Shown here: piece by piece, positions 12,330 through 24,054 of the stretch
Layout of the letters: each line of letters starts with the position of its first letter
Numbering within the stretch: position 1 is the stretch's first letter
Source: Piper betle
Taxonomy: Eukaryota > Streptophyta > Magnoliopsida > Piperales > Piperaceae
Direction: 5' to 3'
Length of the DNA stretch: 64,000 nucleotides
Assembly (NCBI GenBank): GCA_033002965.1
Contig: JAURVB010013184.1
Location: 111,839-175,838 of the forward strand
The notes under the pieces: generated by a model
The model's database searches: none
What the model was told of the DNA's origin: nothing
The model's input: the letters and a program-made list of their open reading frames with translations, nothing else
Made by a program: the position numbers and the translations under genes

Positions 12330-13290
12330 TTAATAAGAAATGCTAGCTTTGCCCCTTTTTTCTTTTAAAAATATCAATCATGAATTAAATTAGACGGGAA
12401 AATTGAGAGCAAAATTTCAACCTCTTCTAAAAGAAAATAATTAATAAGAGATGAGCTTCTGGTAAATGATTTTAGAATTACTATAAAATTTTCAAATTCA
12501 TGTTAAATTTGTGTTGAAATTTTATTGATACTATTGTTTTATTGTTCTTTCAAGTAATACTAAAGAGGTGTCTAATATTTATCTTAAAACAAGACATACA
12601 CAATCATAAATGATAAAATTTTAGGGTCAAATATATCTATTTTGAAGTCACCCTCATCTCTGATTCAGACTTAGTATTCACCGAGTTAATAATGTTAATA
12701 TTATTATTATTTTTGTATAATTTACTTATTAAGTTTTAAAATTTAGTACATGCGAATCTTCTCTTATTAATAAGGAGGGGACTAAAAGTTGCAATTTGAT
12801 AAAAAGTAAGACAAAATTACAAAAAAAGTTATATATTAAAGATAATAATTAGTGTTAGCAACAAGTTATACTCTAATTATATCAGTTGTATTTAATACGT
12901 GCTATTGGATTACGGTAATAGTTGGATAATGAGGGTTATATTCTCTAAATTATAAAAAAATACAATCATATGATCTACACTAGCATTTTATGTTATGATA
13001 TTTCTTTAGTAGTTATCGATATCAAGCCTTCATTATATTAATTTTTTATAATTTATATTGTTATTTAATAATTAAAATTTATCTATAACATTCGTATCCT
13101 AATTTAATTTAGAATTTTAAGTTATATATGTATGAGTGCCTAAGTATGATGATAAACTATGAATTTGAGATCTATGACCCTAAACTACAATAGGGCCCAT
13201 CAACTGTGGGACCACCAAATCCACTTTAAATTGCGGACAAGTGAGAGTTCTTAATCTTCCCGCGCCGGTTTGTCCAAAAAATCTCCGGCC
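12330..13290. other. AT-rich spacer before the PPR gene
   Basis: No ORF, RNA gene or recognisable element. The last 100 bases or so, from about 13190, become mixed in composition and are probably the promoter and 5' UTR of the PPR gene. Confidence 0.6.
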
Positions 13291-15807
13291 ATGTCCGTCG
13301 CGCCGCCGACCGCCGCCGCCGACCTCGTCGCCGGGTGCCGGACTACCGCCGAGCTCCGCCGCGCCCACGCCACCCTCCTCCGCCGCGGCTGGGCCGACTG
13401 CCCGTCCGTCTCCTTCAAGCTTCAGCGCGCCTACGCCGCCGCCGGCGACCTCCGTCGCGCCCGCGCCGCCTTCGACTCCGCCGCCGGCCCCCCGACCGTC
13501 TTCGCCTTCTCCGCCCTCATCGACGCCTGCGCCGCCCTCTCCCCCGACCCCCTCCCCGACTGCCTCCTCCTCTACCTCCGCATGCTCCGCCTCGGCGTCC
13601 CCCCCAACGCCTTCACCTTCTCCTCCCTCTTCAAGTCCGCCGCCGGGCCTTACACGGCCGCCCTCCATGCCCACGCCGTCAAGCTTGGCCTCACCGACGA
13701 GCCCTACGTCTGCACCTCCTTGCTAGAATCCTATGCTCGTAGTAACGGTAGCGATAACGGTAACGGCGATATTGGGTCTGCACGAAGGGTGTTCGACAAA
13801 ATGCGGGTGAAGACTCTTGTGTGTTCAACGTCTCTTATCGGCTGCTATGTTGGGTTGGGGGAGTTGGGGGAGGCGAGGGCGGTTTTTGACGGGGTTATAG
13901 ACAAGGATGCGGTTGTGTGGAGCGTGATGATTTATGGGTATGCTCAGCATGGGCAGCCTGGGCTGTCGTTGGAGCTTTTCCGGGGTATGCTGCTCGAGAA
14001 GAAGGTAATGTTGATAAAACTTTGGAATGCTATGCAGTAAATTTACATGATGCTTAGAATGAAGAACATATGAGATAGCTGAAAAAACTTGTGTTTAGGA
14101 GGGCGTGGACAAAACAATCTTCAAAGCCCTTCGCAAAATATTATGAAATAAATAAGAAGGGCTGATCTCTTTTTATTTTTTTCAGATGTTTGACCAAAAC
14201 TCCCTTAATAATCTACTAAACATTAATTAAGTTGTGAGCTCTATCACTTTTTATAATCTTAATGGAAAAATTTTTGTACACCCGTAAGTGGCTTTAACAA
14301 AAACCACACTTCTAAATTGGGTCGTTTAATAAGTTAAGGAGGGCATCCAATCCTTTTGAAAAGGATTTATCTTGTCCGTTCAAGTGATCTCTAACACCTC
14401 ATGTTAAAAGTTCTGGATACTTATGTAATGACTAATTTTCTCCATATAATGTGTGCCAGACTCTCATTTCTCTCGCACACTACTCTTGAATCACTAGATA
14501 CATTGAGGATGGCTTTTTTGGACCCTAAACAAGATGAAGTTGAGAGATGAGTAGATTTCTCACACCTTTATAAGATTTGGTTACAGAGAAATTTGTGTAA
14601 CCGCCTCACATGAAAATAATTAATAATAATTATTTATTTTAACCAATTATATTATTGATCTAACATCCAACAGGTAAAACCCAATGAAGCTACCATTCTT
14701 GCTGTGTTGTCTGCATGTGCTCAGCTGGGAGACTTGGAGTCTGGGAGATGGGTGCATTCGTACATTGAGAACAGTAGGATCTTGTTCAATGTGCAGGTGG
14801 GCACTGCTCTGGTTGATATGTATTGTAAATGTGGGAGCTTGGATGATGCTCGTGTAGTGTTTGAATGTATAGTTGATAAGGATGTGGTTGCTTGGAATGC
14901 AATGATTGTGGGTTTTGCTATGCACGGTCATAGCCGAAAGGCACTTGAGCTGTTCTCTCAACTGCGGGCAAAGGGGGTGTGGCCGACAGATATAACATTC
15001 ATTGGTGTGTTGAATGCCTGCAGCCATGCTGGGTTGGTGGCCAAAGGACGTCATTTCTTTGATGAAATGAAGACAGAGTTTGGGATAGTGCCAAAGATTG
15101 AGCACTATGGATGCATGGTTGATCTCTTGGGGAGAGCTGGCTTTTTGGACGAAGCCTATGAGCTTGTGAGAAGTATGAAGATGGAGCCAGATGGAGTAAT
15201 ATGGGGTTCACTCCTAGCATCTTGTGCACTCCATAAAAATTTAGAACTGGCTGAGAAGATTGCTAATTTTGCGATGAATTGTGGCCTTGCTAATTCGGGA
15301 ACTTACATTCTTCTTTCCAATCTTTATGCTGGTGCTGGAAAGTGGGAAGATGTTGCCAGAGTGAGAACTTTGATGAAGGATAGAGGAGTTCAGAAAGAGC
15401 CTGGATGTAGCTTGATCCATGTCAATAATAGAACTCACGAATTTGTGGCTGGGGATATGAAGCACTCTGAAAGCAAAGAAATTTACACTAAGCTTGAGGA
15501 TTTGGATGGTTTGCTAAAGAAGGACGGTTACGTACCAGAGACTGAAATTGTTTTGCATGACATAGACATAACTCAGAAAGAAAGATCGTTACAAGTCCAC
15601 AGTGAGAAGTTGGCTATTGCCTATGGTCTGATCAGTACACATCCAGGAACAAGCATCAGGATTGTGAAGAACCTTAGGGTGTGCTCAGATTGTCACACTG
15701 TCAGCAAATTGATATCAAAGATTACAGGGCGGAGGATCATTCTAAGGGATCGGAATCGCTTTCATCATTTTGAAAATGGGTTTTGCTCCTGCGGAGATTA
15801 CTGGTAA
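13291..15807 (+). CDS. ELI1: PPR protein of the DYW class, ELI1-like, chloroplast RNA editing factor
   Basis: Two exons, 13291-14004 and 14674-15807, join in phase 0 (LLEKK|VKPNEAT) to give about 615 residues. Exon 1 encodes a short N-terminus and PLS-type PPR repeats; exon 2 continues them (VQVGTALVDMYCKCGSLDDA, DVVAWNAMIVGFAMHG), then E/E+ motifs and a complete DYW deaminase-like domain with HSEKLAIA, CSDCH and the terminal GDYW. The repeat series and length fit Arabidopsis ELI1 (At4g37380, about 630 residues), an organelle C-to-U editing specificity factor I recall being tied to a chloroplast ndhB site; the target here is not shown by sequence. The DYW zinc-binding residues are present, so catalytic competence is plausible. 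The first 450 bases are extremely GC-rich. The ATG at 13291 is the first in frame. A 669-bp intron is unusual for this largely intronless family. Confidence 0.87.
14005..14673 (+). other. Intron of the ELI1-like gene
   Basis: The donor AAG|GTAATG and the acceptor ..CAACAG|GTA flank 669 AT-rich bases with stops in the frame of exon 1. Reading through would add 11 residues and stop at 14040, whereas splicing restores the PPR pattern exactly, so the intron is well supported. Confidence 0.85.
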
Positions 15808-16289
15808 GTGGTAACCCGTGATTGTTGACTGTCTGAAATGCTCAAGAGATTGTTATTGTCACCTTCAAACTGGCAAAGCCGATTTGACAATATGCATCTA
15901 GGCATGAGTAAGGATAAGTCACACATTCACTAAACAGTAAGAGTTTTGACTGCCCAGTGCTCTCCCTCTAAGAGTAAATGTTTGTGCAAGCCATCAAGCA
16001 ATATTGTTGAGGTATCCACGGAAAAGTTTGGGGAAGATCTATGTGAAGTAGTTATGGTGTATTTTTTAAAATGATAATGCATCCTTCAAGAAACAAGAAC
16101 CTATTTTTCAGACATCGAGAAGCCATGTTAAGATTATCCTTATTGGAATGCATTTCTAGCATGCAAAATAATATATGGAGAATATTGCAGTATGCTTGGT
16201 CTTCCGAAGTCCAGATTTATGATGGGTGGAGAAACATACTGCATGGAATGCAGTCCATACAATTCAAACAGCTTGGTGGAGGTCATTCT
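15808..16289. other. PPR gene 3' UTR and spacer
   Basis: Mixed-composition sequence follows the PPR stop. An ORF at 16071-16448 runs into the kinase-derived pseudogene and shows no family pattern of its own. Nothing else is recognised. Confidence 0.5.
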
Positions 16290-16950
16290 GACGAGCAGAG
16301 AGAATGCGATGGACATGGTAAACCCCAGTTAAGAAGTCCAAGTTTCAAAGAAAGAACTGATTCAGGTGTGCTTAGTACCAATACAATGATTTTTGGTATG
16401 ACAGTGTTCTTTTATATTATTCATAATCAAATACTGTTTTTAACATAGTTGATAGTTTTTTTGCTGGGGTGGCTGCCATTTCTGCAATGTCAGTGCAATC
16501 TGAGACAGATTATTGGTTTCTTACTGATGTGGTGCAGTCTCTCTACCACCCTTTACAAGAATTTATTCCTTAGTGATCCACAACCCTTCCAAGTTTCAGC
16601 TCAAAAAAGCTCCTTTCATGCCATAAACCTTAGTAACAAATTCATTGGAAAATACTAGAGATCAAGTTTGTGAGCCAAAAGACAAGGAGAATATTGAACT
16701 GTTCCAGGAATATGCATAGCATGAGCAGGGATCTGAAACAGGAACTGAAAAACATTGTGCCTAGTGTTCTACAGACTACAGTTGAAAGTTCTTTTCAGCC
16801 AAAGATCTGTACATTCATTTAATGAAAAGCATCATCAGATCTTGTCAACCACCTGCATAGTTTTCTGAAGAAATTAAATGTATATCTGAGCAAAGGTTAA
16901 ACAATCCAATCTTTTCTGTTGTGAACATGACAAGCCATGTTGTCAATGTA
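16290..16950 (+). pseudogene. Decayed duplicate of the 3' end of the kinase gene
   Basis: The order of landmarks in 8590-9270 is repeated: an exon-5-like stretch with tttcaaagaa.gaactgattcag (16340-16363), an intron with tatgacagtgttc and aatactgttttaaca, a gggGTGGCTGCCATT exon-6-like start near 16467, then ..GATGTGGTGCA(A/G)TCTCTC, aaaaaagctcctt, acaaggagaat and, in the 3' UTR, aaatgtatat and ccaatcttttctgt. The reading frame is broken by small deletions, such as the loss of bases between TATTGG and GATGTG and around the LVPL equivalent. Intron and UTR are included, so it arose by DNA duplication and not through an mRNA. It lies about 7.7 kb downstream of the parent, across the PPR gene. Confidence 0.82.
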
Positions 16951-17620
16951 TTGAAAATTTTTCAAATATTAATAAATAATTAATATACATTGCATCATTA
17001 TGGTCCAGGATGTTGTGCCCCTATTTAAAAACCAGATTAATTTTCCACCGTTGGGTATTTATTTATTCCATTATTCTAATAGGTACTCTAAAGCTAGTAT
17101 GTATATGAGCTTAATTTAATTGGATTTAATTGATACTTTGATTAGATTAATTGATAATGTTGATGTGGTCTGCTGGTGATTAAGAATTACAAGTATTTCT
17201 TTAGCAAGATTATCATGACTCTCTAGTCCAACATTAATTTATGACTATTGATAGAACATGTGACTATGGTTCTTTGGTTTGGCATCTTTGTCTTAATCGT
17301 AGAAATCAAACTTAATAAAGTTCATCCTCCAACCACCGCAAAAATGCAAATCTATAACTTAAAAAAAATTTGTTTTTATAATATATATATAGTGCTAAAA
17401 TTAAATTTGTTTAGTTTAAATATAAAGGTTTTGTCGATTCTCTTGAGCTTGAGCTCAACTTGCATCAATCTTTTGGCATAAAATTTGTCTTGAACTAAAT
17501 AAAAAATGAGCATTAGATTTTTTTTACTCAATTCCATTTATTAATTGTTATTGTTATCTGTATTATATTAGGTTCAAATACATTGAGCTCAAGTTTTAAG
17601 CCAAGGTAAATACTTTTTAA
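16951..17620. other. AT-rich spacer
   Basis: Low-complexity AT-rich DNA; a short ORF near 17248-17481 is not family-like. Nothing supported. Confidence 0.6.
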
Positions 17621-17639
17621 CTTAAGCTATGTTTACAAT

Positions 17640-17830
17640 CCAATGGGTTATCCACTTCAAGCTGAATATCTTCTCAAGTGTAAAATTAACAAATACGAGT
17701 TTAAGTCAAACTGATTTGAATACAAATTGTTTAAATCCAATGAGTTATCCACTTCAAGCCGAATATCTTCTCAAGTGTAAAATTAACAAATACGAGTTTA
17801 AGTCAAACTGATTTGAATGCAAATTGTTTA
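17640..17830 (+). repeat. 97-bp tandem duplication, two copies
   Basis: The phrase TTATCCACTTCAAGC.GAATA starts at 17648 and again at 17745. About 90 of 97 positions match, including aaattaacaaatacgagttt and caaactgatttgaat. A recent local duplication in non-coding DNA. Confidence 0.9.
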
Positions 17831-18066
17831 TGAAATGCCTTGGCTTGTTTATATCTATAAGCAATGCCTTTAATTTTAATAATGGCCAAATACCCTTTTA
17901 TAAACTACTTAGAAATATTTTTATAATTATCAATGATTGGATAGTTTAAAAAATTAACCTACGAGTTCTTTAAATCACCAATAATTTTTTTTCTGCTCCT
18001 ATCGGGACCAAAATCCTCTTTATTCATGAGCCCATGACCATGCATGTAGCAACTCGCCCTTTCTGA

Positions 18067-18185
18067 GAGCCAAGTGTTACTATACGAAACTAAGTGTCTC
18101 GTAAATTAACCTGTCCATTCCGAGCCATGAGCCAAATGTTACTATATGAAACTAAGTGTCTTATAAATTAATTTCCTATTAATTT
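18067..18185 (+). repeat. 62-bp imperfect tandem repeat, two copies
   Basis: The phrase GAGCCAA.TGTTACTATA.GAAACTAAGTGTCT.. starts at 18067 and again at 18129. Differences are mostly C/T or G/A transitions, as expected of methylated, decaying DNA. Confidence 0.7.
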
Positions 18186-18424
18186 TCAAGATTTTTAATA
18201 ATTCCACAACAATAAATTTAATATATAAATGCTCAGAATAATCCAAGTCCTATGCACCGAACCAAAATCCCACTGTCCAGCACTGTCCCGACTCTACCCA
18301 TCCTTCCATGCTTATACCTGCGGAGGCAATTCTACGTTAGTGATAAAAATACTAGCTCGTATAATTAAATAAAACAAGTCGATAAACTCCCTACATTATC
18401 TATAATAATAGCTGTTGTGACCAT

Positions 18425-19045
18425 TCCAACATGTCCATTTATTAGCTAATGGTTCAGTCCACCATGCTCATTAGTTGGCTGATGGGTCAGTCCATCATGT
18501 CATATTATCGGTCATCGGTGTAGTTTAATTCGCCATGTCCGTTATTAGCTGGTGAGTCCAATCCACTATGTCTATTAATTGGCTGATGGGTCAGTCCACC
18601 ATATCCTATTGGCTAATAGGTCAGTCCACCATGTCCGTAATTAGCTGGAGAGTCCAATCCACCATATCCGTAATTGGCTGGTGAGTCCAATCCGCCATGT
18701 CCAATTTATTGGCTAATGGGTCAGTCCATCATGTCTATTACTGGCTGGTGAGTTTAATCCACCATATCCGTTATCGGCTGGTGAGTCCAATCCACCATGT
18801 CCGTAATTGACTGGCAAGTCTAATCTGCCATGTCAAATTTATTGGCTAATAGGTTAGTCCATCATGTCTATTACCGGCTGGCAAGTCCAATCCGCTATGT
18901 CTGTTATCGGCTGGTGAGTCCAATCCACCGTGTTTATTAGTTGGCTGATGGGTCAGTCCACTATGTCCATCTATTGACTGATGGGTCAGTCTACCATGTC
19001 CGTAATTGGTTGGTGAGTCCAATCTGCCATGTTTAATTTATTGTA
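18425..19045 (+). repeat. Minisatellite of about 33-36 bp, about 18 units
   Basis: Units follow the pattern CCATGTCCrTwATTrGCTGGTGAGTCCAATC, with a second variant reading ATTGGCTAATGGGTCAGTCCAyC and slightly longer. Both variants alternate through the array in a semi-regular order, so there is higher-order structure. No ORF crosses it convincingly. Confidence 0.88.
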
Positions 19046-19925
19046 TTATGGTTGTCAGGTCCATTCTGACATGTCCATTATTGAGATTATGAAGGTCATA
19101 GCCCATGTTAGACTGAGTCAATTCCTTGAGCCCAGTTACATTCGGTGCATGGTGGTCGAATCTGGGCTCAGGCTGACCAGGTTGTCCACAAGGGTATTTT
19201 AAATAATTATACGGACCTAAAAATTTGGTGAAGAACCCGCAACTATAACAAATAATCTTAAAGTCTTCCCCTTTGTGTATCAAATGTGCGCACAACCTAC
19301 TCAGCGGATGTTTTATTTAACAATAGAACTCTCCTTTATATAGAATAATATGTGTGAAATTTAAGAAATTATTATATTAAAATTTATTAATATGTGTGGA
19401 ATTTAAGAAGTCATTACATTAAATTTTATAGAAAATAACATAATCACTCATTACTGTATCATTTGAGTGTAATAATGAAAAGTCAAAAACTTACTATTAA
19501 GTGAATACAAATGGATTATAAATGATATTGATTCTTAAGAATTTATTTAATTATATATTATTTATGATTCATTTAAAATTTATAAAATTCTAAATAAAAT
19601 AACTTAATTATTTTTTCTAAAATTTTACAATGCATATTCTAACCCGGAAAACAAAATAAAATGTACATCTTAAACAAACAAATTAATTAATTAAACTGGC
19701 ATCGTTGGATACGGATCCAATGTGGGCCGACAACCACAATTCAGGAATCCAGAAAACGACGCATTTAGATTCTCCGTCGCACTCCTATCGGCAAATATTT
19801 TATAGCAAAGACTCCAACCCCATCTTCTTCTTTCTTCCTCACCACCCCCATTCTCTCAATCCCCACCATGTCTCTCTTCGACTCCTTTTGTCTTCACAAA
19901 GGTCTGCTCTGAAGTCTGAGAACAA
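19046..19925. other. Spacer with a copia-LTR-like fragment and putative promoter
   Basis: Around 19305-19510 the phrases gatgttttatttaaca and gaatttaagaagtcattacattaaa resemble the minus-strand copia LTR at 10350-10420, so this is probably another fragment of that family. From about 19690 the sequence becomes gene-like, with CT-rich leader sequence (ttcttctttcttcctcacc), and probably starts the transcript of the next gene. Confidence 0.45.
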
Positions 19926-20012
19926 ATGGTGGCCCAGTTGTGTCTCATGGCGTCTGCCACCTGCCACCCCTGCCTCTTCTATCAGGAGCCCAGCTTGTTG
20001 AAGCTCCCCAAG
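19926..20012 (+). other. Putative 5' exon (uORF-bearing leader) of the membrane-protein gene
   Basis: An ATG at 19926 opens MVAQLCLMASATCHPCLFYQ and runs to a good donor, CCCAAG|GTGAGC, at 20012/20013. Joined to an acceptor at 21007/21008 (ttttatag|AGC) its frame stops at about 21115, overlapping the main ATG at 21033 in another frame. It is therefore either an upstream ORF in the leader or an alternative N-terminus; transcript data would decide. Confidence 0.4.
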
Positions 20013-21032
20013 GTGAGCTTCTTCCCCGGTGTGTGCTTTGTTATTTGGTATGTGCTGGGTTTACATGAGAAACTGAATTTTAATTCAGACAAGGTCATCT
20101 ATCAACCCACCCGGCGTGAGTTGGTTCTGTTTGGTTTGCTGGTATGTAATGTTTATATATATATATATAATGAAAAACTTCACTGAATTTGTATTATATG
20201 AGGAACTAGATGATTTGGGTAAAAGCTGATTGGATGTAATTTCTACTTTGTGATGCTGATACGAAATTGTTGGAATGCCATGAGTGTTAGCTTGATTGTT
20301 CAGGCTACCCAAGGTGAAATTCTTCTCTGTGGTTTAGTGTTATGTCCTGTTCAGTATTGTTTGACTTATTGAATTTCTGCTGTTTATAGGGGAAAACTGT
20401 ATGATCTATGTAAAAGTGGATTAGGTGTTTTTTGTTTGTGTTGCTGATGACTAATTGTAATAGTTTCATATTAATTTGTTTGATTGTCTAAGATAAGATG
20501 TTAGCTATTTTCATTGGAAAAATTTGTTCTTGGGTGCTTTGTAGTGTGACCTTTCAACTGATTGCAAGCTTTTTTCTTTAGGTTACCGATGAAAAATTAT
20601 AGTAGCTTCATATGTGTATTAATTTAATTATGCTGAAGATGTTGGTATCTTTTTTTTACTTTGCAAGATCAGTAGTGACCTTTAATTTCAACTGATTGCA
20701 AGCTTTTTAGTTTGTGTTACTAATAAAAATTGTTAGTAGCTTTATATGTGTATTAGTTTGATTTAAAAAATGAAGAAGTTATCGTTTTATTTTCTAACAT
20801 CAGTGCTTGAGTGCTCTGATGTGTGTGATCATTTATTTCAACGAATTCCAAGCTTTTCAAATTGTGTTACTGATGATAAAATGTATTATATTTTTACTAT
20901 GGAGAAGAAATTATCTTTATTTTTATGTTTATTTTTATTTTTACTTTGCAATATAGTGTTTTGGTACTTTCTAGTGTAACAATTTTGATTTTTTTTTTCT
21001 TTTATAGAGCACAAAGCTGGAAATTCTGAATT

Positions 21033-24000
21033 ATGGGTGGCCTCTCTCTAGGCTGTCTTTACTTGGGGAGCTGTGGAAACCCACTTACATGTTGCCGGAG
21101 TCTAGCTCCATCTGTTAGGATTCCATCAACTTCTTTGATGCCAACAGAAGTTCAAGGTTGTATCTCTATAGGAATCTGTAAATGATATGTTTGATGCATG
21201 CCAATTTATCATTCATTAAGGAAATTGGTTGGTGAGCAGAATGTATACTAACACTACTTATTTCTTGTTTGTGAGGACAGGTGCTTCTATTCATTTTCCT
21301 TTTAGCCCTGAGATTGTGGAGAAGTGTCAGAGAAATGAAAAGGTTCTTCAATTTCTCATGTCTACTTCTAACAAGCAAGGAGACATAGATTCAACACTCT
21401 CTTTATCTAACTTCATGGGGCTTCAGAATTTGGATCATGGTGCACCCATGCTGTTGGAAGGATCATTTGAAGATAAGATTTGCGTCTATGATTTCTCTCA
21501 ATTTGGTGCTCCACATACAATGATGGATGGCAAGGATGCAAGTTATCATTTGTTGATGTCAGCTTACCTGAATAGAAAAGTTTTATCAATAAACTCAGAA
21601 GAAGATATTCAAAACCTTCTTTCAATCTTGTCTGAGTTCTACATGCCTAAACACTCGGTTAATTACGACAGACACGCGATACTAGTCCCATACTTTGATC
21701 GGTAATAATTTCTTTACTTCATTTTGCCTCTAGTCTCATATTTCCTTGACTTATATTTTAAACATTGATAATGCATTTTAGACAATCAATTCATTGTAAC
21801 TATGATTCTTGTTTCCTGTTAATTAATTGTTTTTAAATATCTTGATATTCCAAAGAATTTTCATTGGAGCTTTCTCAGAAATTTAATTTGTGGTCTATAC
21901 TCGCTATTTCAATACAAAAAAGAAATAGGATTCTAGTATTCGCCCTTGGTGCCGTGTTATAGATATAAGTTAAGCTTCATTGTCAAAAGATGTATTTTCT
22001 GTGGTAAAAGTTCCTATGCAAATAATTTCATGCCATTTGGTCAGTTTATTGTATTTTAGCTAGTAATAAGTCCACACTGATTTTTGTCTTTAGTAAGTTA
22101 TTCCTTTTCAGTTTTTATGCATATGTCAAAGCTTTTCAGGGGAAAATTTGTCTTGCTTTATTTGATCAAGGATTTATCATAATTTATGAAAAAAATCCTA
22201 CAGTATCTTTAAAATAGATTTTGTGGCTCTTGTTTGCACTCTGGCTCTCATGATTGAACCAAATGGAGAAATAAGATCCATATCCCACAATCCTTAATTT
22301 TTTGGTATGATGACACTGATATTGGCTACTCTATTGCAATTGATTCTTCATTATCATGATGATTAAATTTCAATACCAGCAAGTTATTTTCTTTGTGAAG
22401 TTGGCCCTCCCAATGCAGCTTTAGGGAAAATATGGAATGATGGCGTATATTACCTAACAGAAGCATAATATCATGCATTAAAACATGATGAATCTGTTCG
22501 TTATCTTGGGCGGTAGAAATCAAAAGCATTTGCTTCTTTTTTGTGGGTGAATGATATTTCTTTAGCATACCAGGCTGCTGAAATTATGGCATAGTTAATA
22601 ATGCCTATAATTCACATAAGTTTTTCTGTCAAATGAGAAAATGTAATTATATAATGACATTCAGTGATGGAGAAATCAAATTTCAAACCATACCACGATA
22701 ACATGTCTGTTAATGTCAAACTGAATTCAGTCTGGTTGTCTGATCTTGATGACTTTTTAGGATTGGACACCATGCTAATTTGGTTTTCTATTCATTGGCT
22801 TAAATAATATTTTTCTTATTTTTTGAGTTATAGCTAAATACTTGGTATACTTTGTAAGTTACTAGGAGGATATTGCCTTTCCTGATGGGGAGTTTAACAT
22901 TTTTTTGGCATGATTGTAAACTAGTGCATTCTTCTTAGAGGTTGTGCATATTCTTATCAGGTTCAGATTTGCAAAGAAAAGATCAAAGGTTTCTGCATCT
23001 CCTGTTAATTTGCAATCCCTCACGGATGCTCCTGTGCAGAGGTAATTGCTTTGTTTATACATTTTTGTGAAATTCTTAATGCGTCTTCTATTATTAATCG
23101 TGGTTCATGAAATAAAAGTCAAAGCTCTTTTATTGAAGGATGGGTTTAAATTTGAAAACAAAGGATTTTTTCCAGTATATAAAATATTTAAACATTTTAT
23201 GCTTTTTCCATCGTTTTATTGCACAATATAATGCAGTCATGTTCAATAGACGAACCTACCTTCGATTTCTTTGTTTCTAATTTGGGAGGGAAAGGACATT
23301 GTAAGTGACATCTTCCAAGACCTCCCTATGATGCAGGTTTTGCAATCAAGCACACTACAGCTAGATCAAAGGGTTTGCATGCAAAATGTAACTAAATATA
23401 TTTCGTATTGACCATCCTTTTTGTGTCCTATGGTGTAGTTAAGATTGAAGCAAAAATCACTTCATAAAATGATGTTCTCACATTTTACTTTTTCTTTTCT
23501 ACCTTTAAATCAGTCCCCAGAAACTGCACTTCACATCATCACCTAAAAAGAAACAACGAAGAAAGGCTACAAGTAAGAGGGGTCTCTCTCAGAAGAACTA
23601 CTTTTATGCTTGTGAATGCCTTCTGGCGCTGCTCCTGGACCCGCATCGTGATGAGACCCTCATAATGCTCTCAGTTAAAACGTCGCCTGAACTGCCCAAA
23701 CTTCTAGACCAATTTTCAACTGGAATTGCTGGAACGGGGCTTGCTGTCATTTTATTTGTGATGTGCAAAGTTGCAGGTGGAATATTGCCTTTCTGTGCCA
23801 CAAGACTGCTGCACACTGGCCTTGGGCTTGGGTTAATTTGGCTATCATTGTCAGTTAATGGGCTGAGAAATGTCATCACCGACATAATTGATAATCCTAG
23901 CAGAACAGTATATGACGAGAACAAGATGAAGAGAATGAACAGAAGTTTGAATGAAATATTTTTCCGGACATTGGCGTTGACTGTGGCGTTGGTTCTCACA

Positions 24001-24054
24001 GGACCGTACTTCTTAAGCTCATCCCTCTCTAACGTGAAGCCCCCCTGCGTTTGA
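21033..24054 (+). CDS. Unrecognised conserved-looking protein with C-terminal membrane segments
   Basis: Exons 21033-21156, 21281-21701, 22961-23041 and 23514-24054 join in frame with GT-AG introns, giving about 388 residues. The N-terminal 40 residues are Ser/Cys/Leu-rich and could be an organelle-targeting or signal-like region. A soluble middle part (HFPFSPEIVEKC, GAPMLLEGSFEDKICVYDFS, NYDRHAILVPYFDR) precedes a strongly basic stretch (SPKKKQRRKATSKR). The C-terminal 160 residues carry two or three hydrophobic segments (about residues 255-280, 288-306 and 353-372) around a DENKMKRMNRS polar loop. I do not recognise the family. Clean splicing and an uninterrupted frame argue for a functional gene. 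A membrane location is inferred, and no function is assigned. Confidence 0.75.

Noticed and set aside
13180..13742. Long ORFs on the minus strand and in alternative plus frames over the PPR first exon
   Set aside because: They are by-products of the very high GC content (Pro/Arg/Gly-rich translations); the PPR frame explains the sequence.
14647..15465. Minus-strand ORFs opposite PPR exon 2
   Set aside because: Shadows of the PPR coding frame with no domain pattern.
18425..19045. Regularly spaced repeats resembling a CRISPR array
   Set aside because: The whole unit repeats with graded divergence and no unique spacers, in a plant nuclear context; it is a minisatellite.
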